From: Faecalicatena contorta
GTDB lineage: Bacteria > Bacillota > Clostridia > Lachnospirales > Lachnospiraceae
Strand: one strand, 5' to 3'
DNA length: 64,000 nt
Assembly: GCF_039521745.1 (NCBI RefSeq)
Contig: NZ_BAAACT010000190.1
The notes under the pieces were generated by a model. It made no database searches, was not told the origin of the DNA, and worked only from the letters and a program-made list of their open reading frames with translations. The position numbers were made by a program, and so were the translations under genes. Shown in pieces: positions 34,518-43,976 of this stretch (position 1 is its first letter; every line of letters begins with the position of its first letter).

Positions 34518-35375
34518 TCAGGCCATACCAGCGGAATGGAATAGCCTCATTTTTCCTTCCGCAATTTCTTCACACTTTGTTTTTACATATTTCATATAGT
34601 TTCTTGGATCAACCTCTGCTGTTTCATTCACAGCAACAGCATCTCTGATTGCATTTGTATACGCCGCCTTAAATTCGGTCCCCACATTGATCTTACTCAT
34701 GCCCAGGCTGACGCATGTCTGAAAATCTGTTTCCGACACCCCTGTCCCCCCATGAAGAACCAGCGGGCAGGATGTTAACTCAGCGATTTTCCTAAGGCGT
34801 TCAAAATCCAGTTTCGGCGTACTCTTATAAAATCCATGTGCAGTGCCGATTGCCACTGCAAGTGCATCTACTCCTGTTTTTTCTACAAATTCGGGTACTC
34901 TCTCCGGGTCAGTCAGCGCACTCGAAGCATCATCAACAGCGATCTCTTCTTCCCGGCCGCCAATTCTTCCAAGCTCCGCTTCAACCGAACATCCGAATTT
35001 CTTCGCATATGCTGCGACTTCTTTCGTGATTTCTATATTCTCTTTAAAGTCTTTTTTGGATGCGTCTATCATAACCGAGGTAAAACCGGCGACTACCGCT
35101 TCTTTGAGAAACGCCGCATCTGTTGCATGATCCAAATGGAGACACACCGGAATGTCTACGGATTCCGCCATCCCCTTAATCATCCCGACTGTCTGTTTCA
35201 GCCCGATATATCTGGCAGCTCCCATAGAGGCCATGAGAATTATGGGGGAGCGCATCCGAAGCGCACTGTTCATCATCCCCTGAGCATCCTCATAACCATT
35301 AAAATTAAATGCCGGAACTGCATATTTCTTTTCCCTTGTTTCTTTTAAGATTTCTTTTAACGTGACTAATGACAT
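34518..35375 (-). CDS. class II ketose-bisphosphate aldolase
   Basis: Zn-dependent aldolase, 285 residues. Metal ligands and motifs: CLHLDHATDAAFLKEAV, VEAELGRIGG, AIGTAHGFYKSTPKLDFERL and CPLVLHGGTGVSE; the phosphate site is KINVGTEFKAAYTNAI. Closest layouts are fructose-bisphosphate and tagatose-bisphosphate aldolases. It follows a PfkB-type kinase with one-base overlap, so it should split a ketose bisphosphate made by that kinase into DHAP and an aldehyde. Confidence 0.9.
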   Translation of the reverse strand: MSLVTLKEILKETREKKYAVPAFNFNGYEDAQGMMNSALRMRSPIILMASMGAARYIGLKQTVGMIKGMAESVDIPVCLHLDHATDAAFLKEAVVAGFTSVMIDASKKDFKENIEITKEVAAYAKKFGCSVEAELGRIGGREEEIAVDDASSALTDPERVPEFVEKTGVDALAVAIGTAHGFYKSTPKLDFERLRKIAELTSCPLVLHGGTGVSETDFQTCVSLGMSKINVGTEFKAAYTNAIRDAVAVNETAEVDPRNYMKYVKTKCEEIAEGKMRLFHSAGMA

Positions 35376-36343
35376 TATACCACACTTTCTCCTTTCTTCC
35401 CTATCGTTATATATTTTTCCAGTCTATTTACTTCTTCTTTCGTTATCATTGCCGGACCAAATTTATATGTATTTGCAAGACCACATGCACCGGCGTATTT
35501 CAGGCATTCTTCTAATGACGCATCCTGTGCATATTTTGCCAAATAACCTGCTAAAAAAGAGTCCCCCGAACCTACGGAATAGTTTCCGCCCTGTACTTTT
35601 TCGGCTTTTCCAAATAGGCATTCCCCGTTTTTACCACAGGCTATACTTCCATTTTCACCATCCGTGACAATCAGTTCTTCGATTCCCCTCTCGAATTTAA
35701 AGCGCTTTAATTCTTTGGTAAAAAGAAAAGCATCCAACTGAAACGCTTCTTGGAATTCCTCTCTATTCACTTTCATCAGACTTAATGGGTAGTCCCCTGC
35801 TGCTTTCAGCCAGTTTCCTGAAACATCCGCAACGAAACGATGCCCTTTATAAACCCCATATTCCAGGATCTCCCGAAAATCTTGTTCCGATATTCCCCTG
35901 CATGGCGCACCGCTTATGACAAAAGACTGCTTTTCCTCTGAGTCCATTATGCCCTTTAATAATATCTTAAGGCCCGAGACCTCTTCCCTGGATAGTACGG
36001 GACCCGGATCATTATAAGAGAGTGTCTTTTTGTCATACTCCAGCATGACACAGGTATTAATCCGGGATTCGCCGGCAATACGGTACTCCAGGCAGTTCAG
36101 ATGCTCCTTCCTGCCCAGATCCCGGATTATTTCCCCTGTCTTTCCGCCTAAAATATTCATGCAAACATATTCTTTACATGCCAGATTCTTTAATGCCCTG
36201 GCAACATTCAGCCCTTTTCCCGATATGATATGCAGCACCTCGTCTGCCCGGAACACATTCTGTACAGCAGGCCTGCTTCGCACAATATGCCACTGGTCAT
36301 AGCCGGGATTCAGGCTTAAAATAAAGTACCTTCCGCCTTTCAT
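35375..36343 (-). CDS. PfkB-family hexose kinase (1-phosphofructokinase/tagatose-6-phosphate kinase type)
   Basis: 322 residues. Early Gly-Gly motif GKGLNVARALKNLAC and the C-terminal catalytic signature GNYSVGSGDSFLAGYLAKYA (Asp base) define the PfkB family; the opening FILSLNPGYDQWHIV is of the 1-phosphofructokinase/LacC branch. It should phosphorylate a ketose monophosphate for the adjacent aldolase. The gene contains a copy of the operon operator palindrome near 35695. Confidence 0.88.
   Translation of the reverse strand: MKGGRYFILSLNPGYDQWHIVRSRPAVQNVFRADEVLHIISGKGLNVARALKNLACKEYVCMNILGGKTGEIIRDLGRKEHLNCLEYRIAGESRINTCVMLEYDKKTLSYNDPGPVLSREEVSGLKILLKGIMDSEEKQSFVISGAPCRGISEQDFREILEYGVYKGHRFVADVSGNWLKAAGDYPLSLMKVNREEFQEAFQLDAFLFTKELKRFKFERGIEELIVTDGENGSIACGKNGECLFGKAEKVQGGNYSVGSGDSFLAGYLAKYAQDASLEECLKYAGACGLANTYKFGPAMITKEEVNRLEKYITIGKKGESVV
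35695..35711. promoter_or_regulatory. LacI-type operator palindrome inside the PfkB gene
   Basis: TTTAAAGCGCTTTAA (35696-35710) matches 15 of 16 bases of the operator at 43823-43838. A central CG in AAAGCGCTTT is typical of LacI-family sites. Its place inside a coding region of the operon, 1 kb downstream of the LacI-family gene, suggests a roadblock or looping site. Confidence 0.55.
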
Positions 36344-37369
36344 TTAATCCCCCTTTGTTGTTTTGCGTACCACTAAGGACGGACGTATCAGATGCTGGAC
36401 CGGCTGTTTTGGCTGGAAGTCTTTATTCATCTTCTGCATCAGCAGATTTACGGTATTGGCTGCCATGCTGTCTAAATCCTGATGTACTGTCGTCAGTGGT
36501 TTGTCGGCAATCAGATGATAGAAGACATCATCATATCCCGCCAGAGAAATATCTTCCGGTATGCGATATCCGCATTCCTGGATCGCCTTTTTGATTCCAT
36601 ATGCCATATAATCATTCAGTGCCAGTATCCCATCCGGTGTCCGGCCACTCTGGAGAAGCTGCTTCGTTTTTGCATAACCGTATTCCACACTGATATCATC
36701 ACAGCCCACAATCCAGTCCTGTTCCACGTCCAGCCCCATCTCCGCAAATGCCCTCCTGTAACCGCTGATACGTTCCTGGGCGACCGGCAGCTTTTTATCA
36801 CTGGTGACAAAATACCATAGCTCGCGATGCCCATTTTCTAATAAGTAACGTGTCAGCTGGTAGCTGCCCTCCGCATAGTCTGTCAAAACACAATCTTTTT
36901 TAAAGCCTGTATAATAGGAAGTACAGAACACGATCGGAATCTTATTCTCCTTCACATCCGTAAAAACTCTGCTTTCATTTTTCCTGATATTTAGCGGAAG
37001 CACGATAATTCCATCGTACTGTTTATCCACAAAATTCTCCATAATACGAGTTTCCATATCCGGATTATTATTGGACACACCAAGCACAAGTGAGTACCCA
37101 TATTGATTGCAGTAATGCCCCAGCAGCTTCATGAGTTTCCCGTAATAGGGGTTCTCGGAATCCGGGCAGACTAACCCTATTGTCATAGATTTTCTGAGAG
37201 CTAACCCTCTCGCCAGGGGATTCGGCTTATAGTTCATCTCCTCTATGCACTTCAGTACCCGCTCCCGTGTACGGCTGTTCACGACACTCTTATTATTCAA
37301 TACCAGTGAAACAGTTGCCTCCGATACACCTGCTTTTTTTGCAATATCCTTTAGTGTTATGTTCCCCAT
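36344..37369 (-). CDS. LacI-family transcriptional regulator of the sugar operon
   Basis: 341 residues. N-terminal LacI helix-turn-helix (ITLKDIAKKAGVSEATVSLV) and hinge helix (KPNPLARGLALRKS), then a periplasmic-binding-like sensor with IGLVCPDSENPYYGKLM, GIIVLPLN and PDGILALNDYMAYGIKKAI, ending in VHQDLDSMAANTVNLLM. It is encoded in the middle of the operon it probably controls, and TTTAAAGCGCTTTAAA is the likely site. Confidence 0.93.
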   Translation of the reverse strand: MGNITLKDIAKKAGVSEATVSLVLNNKSVVNSRTRERVLKCIEEMNYKPNPLARGLALRKSMTIGLVCPDSENPYYGKLMKLLGHYCNQYGYSLVLGVSNNNPDMETRIMENFVDKQYDGIIVLPLNIRKNESRVFTDVKENKIPIVFCTSYYTGFKKDCVLTDYAEGSYQLTRYLLENGHRELWYFVTSDKKLPVAQERISGYRRAFAEMGLDVEQDWIVGCDDISVEYGYAKTKQLLQSGRTPDGILALNDYMAYGIKKAIQECGYRIPEDISLAGYDDVFYHLIADKPLTTVHQDLDSMAANTVNLLMQKMNKDFQPKQPVQHLIRPSLVVRKTTKGD

Positions 37370-37384
37370 TATCTCTTCCTTTTC

Positions 37385-38593
37385 CTACTTGTGCCCCATT
37401 TTCGGCAAATTTTCTATATTGATATCAGGTCCAAAATATTTATATAAGACAAGGTCATGTTTGCCTGTGTTTTTAATTATATAACCTTCCTTTGCCCTTT
37501 GGCAAGTAATTAAGAGCTCATCCATACAGGAATACAGGTCAAATTGCCCTGCCGCCACCTCCTGGCCGCCGACTGTCCCCTGCCCCTTCCAGACAAAGAT
37601 ATTGTGTACGCCTCCCTCACGGCTGAAAAATTCTTCACCCGGCTTTAGAATCAGCCTTTTCCCGCTGAATTTAGGAGTCCCATAATAGATCCAGTCTTCC
37701 GAGATATCCCCCTGTCTGGTCTCCTCTACAGGTTTCGGATAAATATGCCTCTTCTCATAAAAATCAGGATCGCTGCTTGCCTCCCAGTCAATCAGATCTA
37801 AGGCCGCTTCCTCCCCTCTATTCTCAACCTCTTCCTGTGCCACGTCCTTATACAGCATGCTTTTGGGGATGCTGCAGCCCTCCACAACGGGCTGAAATAC
37901 GGTACAGACATCGGAAGACTCCTGAATCTCCATTGTCAATGCGCTCCCCGGCGCATGAAGGATTCCCGAATCCAGGAAAAATCCTTCTCCCGGTACATTT
38001 AAAAAGGCCCGGGAATGTTTCAAGACCTCTTCCTCTCCAGCTTTCCATTCTTTCAGGATCGGAAGGAATATCTCTTTCTGGAGGTTTTGCTCCACAATAT
38101 ACTGATGTACTCCGAAAAAACTCTCCGGATGGTTTCCAAGCGGCGCATCCAGAAAATGATATGCTTCATCCTTGGAATTTTTCCCTATCTTTTTCATGTC
38201 CTCTGCCCTAGGATGGATATGGAAAAACAGCCTGGTGCCAAAATCATATATTTTGATCAGCCGCCCCAGGCAGCCGTGCTTTTCTGCATATTCCGCCCCC
38301 AGAATCTCTGTCCTGCATAATTGCAGTGCATCACGCACCGTAATATTTTCACCCGGGATCTCCAGATAAGAATAGCCCTCATCCGGTATATCAATTCTGT
38401 TATCCGCATGCGTTTCCGAGCAGAACCATCTTTCCATTATGCTGCCGCGTTCACCTGCATCATAGTCTTCCTCCTTCAGCCCCAGCCTTTTTCCCGGCTT
38501 CAAAAAATCATGTGCCACCCAGGCCGGACGCAGCCTTAATATCCCCTGCATATTTTGAATATAATCTGATATAACCGCCTTTGTATCTTTCAT
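37385..38593 (-). CDS. class I phosphomannose isomerase-like (ManA/cupin) protein
   Basis: 402 residues. Cupin metal-site pattern of type I mannose-6-phosphate isomerase: RLFFHIHPRAEDMKK, KDEAYHFLDAPLGNHPESFF and GFFLDSGILHAPGSALTMEI, then a second cupin half ending GKHDLVLYKYFGPDINIENL. The sequence is divergent from housekeeping ManA, so it may isomerise a different phosphosugar of this operon. It lies between the permease genes and the LacI gene. Confidence 0.75.
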   Translation of the reverse strand: MKDTKAVISDYIQNMQGILRLRPAWVAHDFLKPGKRLGLKEEDYDAGERGSIMERWFCSETHADNRIDIPDEGYSYLEIPGENITVRDALQLCRTEILGAEYAEKHGCLGRLIKIYDFGTRLFFHIHPRAEDMKKIGKNSKDEAYHFLDAPLGNHPESFFGVHQYIVEQNLQKEIFLPILKEWKAGEEEVLKHSRAFLNVPGEGFFLDSGILHAPGSALTMEIQESSDVCTVFQPVVEGCSIPKSMLYKDVAQEEVENRGEEAALDLIDWEASSDPDFYEKRHIYPKPVEETRQGDISEDWIYYGTPKFSGKRLILKPGEEFFSREGGVHNIFVWKGQGTVGGQEVAAGQFDLYSCMDELLITCQRAKEGYIIKNTGKHDLVLYKYFGPDINIENLPKMGHK

Positions 38594-38626
38594 CTTTCTC
38601 GTCTCCTATGCTGTTATTTTGTATTC

Positions 38627-39478
38627 TTATCCCTTAATTCCTGTAGATGTGATCGCCTCTACGAACTTCTTCTGCATTCCGATAAAAATGGCAAGCGCAG
38701 GGATGGAGGTCAGAATGGAGATTGCCATCAGAAGACCATACTGCCTCGAGGCCGATGACTCGCTGTAACTTGTCATAATCGTTGCCAGGCCGACCGGAAG
38801 TGTCATGGATTTATCCGTAAATGTCACCAGCAGCGGCCAGAAAAAGTTATTCCACGATGATACAAAAGTCAAAATGACCATAACCGATATGGCCGGCCCA
38901 GACAACGGAAGACATATCTTCGTCAGTATGGTAAAATGGCCTCCTCCGTCTAACTGGCATACCTCGCTGTATTCTTTGGGGATGCCGCGGAAAAACTGAT
39001 AAAGTAAAAATACACCGATGGCATCGCATATCTGTGGAATCACTACTGCCGAGTAGGTATCCAGAAGCCCCAATTTAGCTACGATTTTATAAGACATAAT
39101 GGAAGATAATTCTTTGGGAATCATAATCGTCGCAACCATCAGCATGACAAGAACACCAGAATACTTAAACTCTATTCTTGCCAATGCATATGCCGGCAGT
39201 ATATAGAAAACGCAGGATAATACAATAACCAATGCAACGACAATCACACTGTTTTTCATCCACACGCCCAATGGATAGGCCTGCACGGCCTCTGCGTAAT
39301 TTTCAAGAGTCGGCTGAATCGGAAGCCAATTGTATAGACCATTGAAGATCTCTGCCGTCGATTTGAATGATGTTGATACAATCCAAATCAGAGGAAAAAT
39401 AAATAATAAAACAACCAGAATCAGTATGATATACAATATGCCTTTTGTAATCAGGCTGTTTTTCTTTTTACTTTTCAT
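38627..39478 (-). CDS. CUT1 sugar ABC transporter permease, MalG type
   Basis: 283 residues, six helices. Start 39478 is set by GGAGGGGG upstream and gives MKSKKKNSLITKGILYIILI; a longer frame has no ribosome site. The coupling loop EYSEVCQLDGGGHFTILTKI, and the later SSWNNFFWPLLVTFTDKSM, are MalG-type. It overlaps the stop of the preceding permease by 11 bp. Confidence 0.92.
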   Translation of the reverse strand: MKSKKKNSLITKGILYIILILVVLLFIFPLIWIVSTSFKSTAEIFNGLYNWLPIQPTLENYAEAVQAYPLGVWMKNSVIVVALVIVLSCVFYILPAYALARIEFKYSGVLVMLMVATIMIPKELSSIMSYKIVAKLGLLDTYSAVVIPQICDAIGVFLLYQFFRGIPKEYSEVCQLDGGGHFTILTKICLPLSGPAISVMVILTFVSSWNNFFWPLLVTFTDKSMTLPVGLATIMTSYSESSASRQYGLLMAISILTSIPALAIFIGMQKKFVEAITSTGIKG

Positions 39479-40391
39479 GTTTCCCCCTCCTTCTCTGGCT
39501 CCGCTTGATCCTCCATTCATCGCGGTCAAGAAATACCCCGTAAATCACAACTGACATCAGCAGAATGATGATAAATAAAACCACTCCTATTGTTGCTGCA
39601 TAGCCCAGTTTAAACTCCCTGAATGCTTTGATATACAGATACTGCACAAAGGTAAGGGTGCTATAGTTAGGGCCTCCCGATGTCATAACATAGACCTGTC
39701 CGAATACCTGCATGGAATAAATGACCGTTGTCAGCACTACGAAAAATGTTGTGTTTTTTACATATGGGATTATAATACGCACCAATCTTTGGAACCGGTT
39801 GGCTCCGTCTATGGAAGCCGCTTCGATCAGATCCCGCGGGACATCCTGCAGAGCCGCAAGATAAATCACCGTATTATAGCCGATTGTCCACCATATAGAA
39901 GCCACTGCGATACCGAGCATCGCTGTGGAGGTCTTTGTCAGCCAGAAGACCGGCTCAATACCCAAAAACGACAGATAGTGGTTTAGAATTCCATTGTTTC
40001 CGTCCAATATGTATCTGAATGTAATACCGACCAGGGTTGTCATTAAGATATAGGGGACAAATATGACGGCCCTTGAGAAGGTTGTCCCTTTCAGCTTCTG
40101 GTTTAAAAGCAATGCCAGGAGAAAACCAAATATGATATTCACTGGGCCTACATATAATAAGTATGTAAATGTATTTTTCAGAACCTTATAAAACAAAGGG
40201 TCCTGAAAAAGCATCTTATAATTTTTTAGACCTATGAAAGTTCCTGCCGTCTGCACCTCTATTTCTCTAAAACTGTAGTAAAAATTGGCAAATATCGGGA
40301 GAATTTTAAATATAAACAGCAGCACAAAATATGGTGCGAGAAATAGGAGCAGTATCCCGGCCTTTTTCATTTTTTTCTTTTTACTTACCAC
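39468..40391 (-). CDS. CUT1 sugar ABC transporter permease, MalF type
   Basis: About 307 residues, six helices, opening KKKKMKKAGILLLFLAPYFV. The coupling loop RDLIEAASIDGANRFQRLVR is the EAA motif. The ATG at 40397 directly abuts GGAGGG, too close to initiate, so I prefer the GTG at 40391, six bases after that site. Pairs with the MalG-type permease; the ATPase is not in this operon, as is common where a shared MsmK-type ATPase serves many CUT1 importers. Confidence 0.9.
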   Translation of the reverse strand: MVSKKKKMKKAGILLLFLAPYFVLLFIFKILPIFANFYYSFREIEVQTAGTFIGLKNYKMLFQDPLFYKVLKNTFTYLLYVGPVNIIFGFLLALLLNQKLKGTTFSRAVIFVPYILMTTLVGITFRYILDGNNGILNHYLSFLGIEPVFWLTKTSTAMLGIAVASIWWTIGYNTVIYLAALQDVPRDLIEAASIDGANRFQRLVRIIIPYVKNTTFFVVLTTVIYSMQVFGQVYVMTSGGPNYSTLTFVQYLYIKAFREFKLGYAATIGVVLFIIILLMSVVIYGVFLDRDEWRIKRSQRRRGKHEK

Positions 40392-40525
40392 GCTCATCCC
40401 TCCGTTATTATCCGGCGGCAGTGTATGGTGATATTTGCAGCACTGCCGCCTAATACGGCATTTCTCAGACAGCAGGCGCCCTATTCATTGAGACCTGCCC
40501 GTTACCGTACGATGTTCTCCCGCCT

Positions 40526-41806
40526 TTAATTCCCCAGTATTTTGTCAACACTCTCTGCAGCTTCATCCAGGGCCGAAACGGAATCCTTTTCCTTGCTGAT
40601 CACACTGTATACTGCATTTGCAACCGGTGACAGCTCGTTATCCGCACCAAATTCACTGGTTCCCGGACACAACGGCTCATATTTCACATATTCTGCCTGA
40701 TCAATAAATGCCTGTGCATATTGGTACATCTCGAGTGCCTTATACTCCTCCGATTCACGTACCTTCTGGTTTGCAGGAATCTGTCCGCTCTGTGCAGCCC
40801 AGTTAAATGAATTTTCTACGATCCAACCGATAAACTCCTGTGTTGCCTCGGTCTCTTCCTCACTTCTTTTATCATATCTGGGAACCGTAATCGTGTGAGA
40901 ACTTCCCCATACAGAATTTTCTCCCAAAACCTGTGGGAATGGTACAGTGGTAAAATTAAGATCAGATGCCATAGCGGAAGGTGTAAACCACGGTCCTTCA
41001 ATCACCATTGCCGTAGTTCCGCCCAGCCAGTCCGCATCGATATCTGCTTCAGCTTCGGGAGCATAACCTTTTGCTACCCAGTCTGCCAGAAAATCCAGCG
41101 CTTTGGCACCAGCTTCACTGTTAAATTCTGCTTTTGTCATATCTTCATTCAGGAAACTGCCCCCAGCCTGTCCCAGAAGTCCGTACCAATATCTGTAGGT
41201 ATGCGCGTAATTACTGCCAAGTCCGACCGCATACTGGTCATCCGTTTTTAATTTCTCACAGAGTGCGTTGAATTCATCCACGGATGTTACTTTCGCATCT
41301 TCTGCAGTAAGGCCAGCCGCCTCAAAAGAATCCAGATTAATAAACATTGACATGCAATGGAAGTCCAGCGGAATCCCATACTGCTTCCCATCCACCTGGT
41401 TTCCCTTCCATATGACATCCGAATAATCCTCTTGATTCACATCCATCATTCCAATCAAATCATCCAGGGGTACGATCATCTCCTTGCCCGCATATGTAGA
41501 CAGATCTGTGGGATGCATCAGCATGACATCCGGTCCGCTTTCGGTATTGCTGGCGGCAGATAATTTTGTAAAAATCTCTCCCCAGGTAACTGAATAAAAG
41601 TCAACTTCAATCTTATCTTGTTCACTGTTAAACTGCTTCACCATATCAGCCATTGCCTGCTGGTCATCCCCTGTTAAGCCTGCCCAAAAGGTCAATTTTA
41701 CTTTTTCTCCATCAGAAGACTTTGTATCCTCCGAAGATTTTCCACATCCGGCTGCCAGTGCTCCAATCATCATGATGGTTAATAAAATGGAAACTAATTT
41801 TTTCAT
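40526..41806 (-). CDS. CUT1 sugar-binding lipoprotein (family 1 solute-binding protein)
   Basis: 426 residues. Lipoprotein signal MKKLVSILLTIMMIGALAAG with acylated Cys in AAGCGKSSED. The mature domain has family-1 features: KLTFWAGLTGDDQQAMADMV, GPDVMLMHPTDLSTYAGK, GIPLDFHCMSMFINLDSFEA, and WLGGTTAMVIEGPWFTPSAM. It captures the operon sugar outside the membrane and hands it to the two permeases. Ligand unknown. Confidence 0.93.
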   Translation of the reverse strand: MKKLVSILLTIMMIGALAAGCGKSSEDTKSSDGEKVKLTFWAGLTGDDQQAMADMVKQFNSEQDKIEVDFYSVTWGEIFTKLSAASNTESGPDVMLMHPTDLSTYAGKEMIVPLDDLIGMMDVNQEDYSDVIWKGNQVDGKQYGIPLDFHCMSMFINLDSFEAAGLTAEDAKVTSVDEFNALCEKLKTDDQYAVGLGSNYAHTYRYWYGLLGQAGGSFLNEDMTKAEFNSEAGAKALDFLADWVAKGYAPEAEADIDADWLGGTTAMVIEGPWFTPSAMASDLNFTTVPFPQVLGENSVWGSSHTITVPRYDKRSEEETEATQEFIGWIVENSFNWAAQSGQIPANQKVRESEEYKALEMYQYAQAFIDQAEYVKYEPLCPGTSEFGADNELSPVANAVYSVISKEKDSVSALDEAAESVDKILGN

Positions 41807-41825
41807 ACTTTTCCTCCTTTTTTAC

Positions 41826-42395
41826 TTAAACTTCCTCATCATACAGAAATGTCCGGACACTTTTGTCCGTTCTGTATTCCTCTCCGGTATGGCATATAAT
41901 CTGATACTCCGGCTGCCACAAAATTGTGTGCTCCTGCTGTTTGTAGTAATCGTCCCACTGCCTGACCTTCTGCTCATCGCGCTTTGCCTGGCGGTTGACA
42001 ATCCTTGTGTAGAGCACTTTTTCCGGCACCTGCAGAACAAGGGACAATACCTTGAACTCTATGTCATACTTACTTTTCATTCCGTCAAAAAAGCTCGGCT
42101 GCCTCATTTCCTTCGATAACGGTGCGGACGCCGCTATGCTTATGCCCGCCCTTAAATTTTCCGCTATCACATTCCAAAAGGTTTCATAACAGCATTCGCG
42201 CCAGATAGAACAAAATTCATCATATGCCCTTCCCTGATAAAATCTGTCATAAACCTCTGTCATAAATGGCTGGATCACTCCATCGTAATCAACGTATGGA
42301 ATCTTATATTTGTCAGACAGCCATCTGCCGCATGTTGTCTTTCCGCTCCCTGGCAGACCAGATATCAAAATTAAACGTCCGCTATCCTGCTTCAT
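41826..42395 (-). CDS. P-loop kinase (gluconokinase/zeta-like AAA family)
   Basis: 189 residues. Walker A LILISGLPGSGKTTCGRWLS at residues 8-27, then DYDGVIQPFMTEVYDRFYQG, and a lid-like basic region RIVNRQAKRDEQKVRQWDDY. The layout is that of small-molecule P-loop kinases, possibly acting on a sugar or nucleoside. Its start overlaps the FGGY kinase stop by 14 bp. Substrate not deduced. Confidence 0.7.
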   Translation of the reverse strand: MKQDSGRLILISGLPGSGKTTCGRWLSDKYKIPYVDYDGVIQPFMTEVYDRFYQGRAYDEFCSIWRECCYETFWNVIAENLRAGISIAASAPLSKEMRQPSFFDGMKSKYDIEFKVLSLVLQVPEKVLYTRIVNRQAKRDEQKVRQWDDYYKQQEHTILWQPEYQIICHTGEEYRTDKSVRTFLYDEEV

Positions 42396-43800
42396 ATCTT
42401 TTTCTCATCTCCGCTAAGTATTCTGCGTACTGCAATTGGGGCGCAACCTTCGATTCCGCAAGAAGCGTTTTTTTCATGTTCCTTAACAAGTTTTCCCTTC
42501 CGCTGGCGCATAATCCGGAGATCGCTGCACCCAGCCCACTGATTTCTGATGTTTTTAAAATTGTAATTTCTCTGCCCAGTGCTGCAGCTTTGAACTGCAT
42601 AAATAACTGGTTATCCGTAATGCCGCCGCCTGTGAAGTATGGCATCTCCTTTTGGGAACCGTTACAGTACCGGCTTAAATCCGCATACATTCTCTCCGTC
42701 CCGATCGCCATATAGACATAACCGCTTAAAAGCAGCTCCGAAAGGGAAGTATTTTCCTTTACATCCAGCAAGTTGATGTGGCGCGCATGCTCTGCATATC
42801 TGCCATAATCTTTCGGACATGCTATCCTGCAGAGCCTGTCCACATCCGGCAGGTTAAAAAGCCTTTGATCGTCATCGTCATAAAATGCCTGGTCAGCACT
42901 TTTTCCGGCTAATCCTGCCAGACATTTCAGCACTCTCCCATAATAGTCCAGGGATCTGTTCACCACATATTCCTCCGGTTCAAATCCTGTGACCAGACAG
43001 CCGCCCTTTGGATTGAATGTAGCTGTGCCCCGCAGTTTTTTTTCGCCGTCTGCTTTTACCATCGCCAGTACAGAAGAAGAGCCCATTGAATCGTAAAACA
43101 AATCTGAACTTCCATATAGCTTTCTCACTGCGTACAGTCCGACATAATGGTCATGACCGCCCAATCCATACACGATCCCGTCTTTACTCCCACAGTACCC
43201 GCCTAAGCTTCCCACAGGTTTTGGAAGCTTAATATGCAGCCTCTCTGCAGTCTCTGAATCCCATGTCTTTTTATGGATATCATAAAGATAGCTGCGCCCT
43301 GCCTGGGATGTATCCCATCTTGCAGTACCCGTTCTGCTATAAGTCAAATAACTGCTGATCGGAAGCCACATATCCGGTATCCCGGACAGCACGTTCTCCA
43401 TCATCCATATCATCTTATACACGGCATATGTTGATGATTTATGTACCCCTGTATTAGCAAACCCCGATTTCTTACAAAGGATCTCTTCTTTCCATTTTGG
43501 AATGTCACCTGTCTGTTCATGCCAGACCAGCGGCATACTTAAGACTTTTCCTGATTTCATAGGGATCACCGATTCTCCCACACTCGAAAATCCAACACTC
43601 TTTAATTCCGAGATTTTACCGGCTTCTTTAATCCAATGTTCAACACAGGCATCTATTTTCTCAATATCAAAATAAGAACGGCCATCCTTTAAAACCTGAG
43701 GGGTCTCCTGTTTCCATATTGAAAGGATGTCTCCATTTTCCCCTAAAAGAATTGCTTTACTATTCGTTGTTCCGACATCAATTCCCAAAAATCCATCCAT
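42382..43800 (-). CDS. FGGY-family carbohydrate kinase
   Basis: 472 residues. Phosphate-1 motif at the N-terminus, GFLGIDVGTTNSKAILLGEN; Gly-Gly-His-Asp catalytic segment YGLGGHDHYVGLYAVRKLYG; adenosine segment PYFTGGGITDNQLFMQFKAA. It would phosphorylate the imported sugar. Combined with PfkB-type kinase and aldolase it fits a ketose route (for example a rare hexulose or a heptulose), but the sugar cannot be named. First gene of the operon, with AAAGGAGG. Confidence 0.88.
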   Translation of the reverse strand: MDGFLGIDVGTTNSKAILLGENGDILSIWKQETPQVLKDGRSYFDIEKIDACVEHWIKEAGKISELKSVGFSSVGESVIPMKSGKVLSMPLVWHEQTGDIPKWKEEILCKKSGFANTGVHKSSTYAVYKMIWMMENVLSGIPDMWLPISSYLTYSRTGTARWDTSQAGRSYLYDIHKKTWDSETAERLHIKLPKPVGSLGGYCGSKDGIVYGLGGHDHYVGLYAVRKLYGSSDLFYDSMGSSSVLAMVKADGEKKLRGTATFNPKGGCLVTGFEPEEYVVNRSLDYYGRVLKCLAGLAGKSADQAFYDDDDQRLFNLPDVDRLCRIACPKDYGRYAEHARHINLLDVKENTSLSELLLSGYVYMAIGTERMYADLSRYCNGSQKEMPYFTGGGITDNQLFMQFKAAALGREITILKTSEISGLGAAISGLCASGRENLLRNMKKTLLAESKVAPQLQYAEYLAEMRKRYEAG

Positions 43801-43822
43801 ATTTCTATCACCTCCTTTCGTT

Positions 43823-43838
43823 TTTAAAGCGCTTTAAA
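43823..43838. promoter_or_regulatory. primary operator of the sugar operon
   Basis: TTTAAAGCGCTTTAAA, a perfect 16-bp palindrome lying 10 bp downstream of the -10 box, so it covers the transcription start. A LacI-family repressor bound here would block initiation. A CcpA/cre reading is less likely, as cre sites are usually less symmetric. Confidence 0.75.
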
Positions 43839-43847
43839 TTTAATTTG

Positions 43848-43876
43848 AATATACTATACTTAAATATATTTGTCAA
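43848..43876 (-). promoter_or_regulatory. consensus promoter of the sugar operon
   Basis: Minus strand TTGACA, 17-base spacer, TATATT. Start near 43841, immediately upstream of the operator. Confidence 0.8.
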
Positions 43877-43960
43877 TTATTTTCAGAGCTTACATCCACT
43901 TTTGTCGATTTCTAACAATTATCGCCTATAATTTTCTGATATTATTACCAATATTCAATT

Positions 43961-43976
43961 TTTAAATCGGTTTAAA
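43961..43976. promoter_or_regulatory. upstream auxiliary operator
   Basis: TTTAAATCGGTTTAAA, palindromic but for the central pair, centred about 138 bp upstream of the primary operator; this is near 13 helical turns, suitable for repressor looping. The rest of 43980-44338 is AT-rich and shows no gene. Confidence 0.5.
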
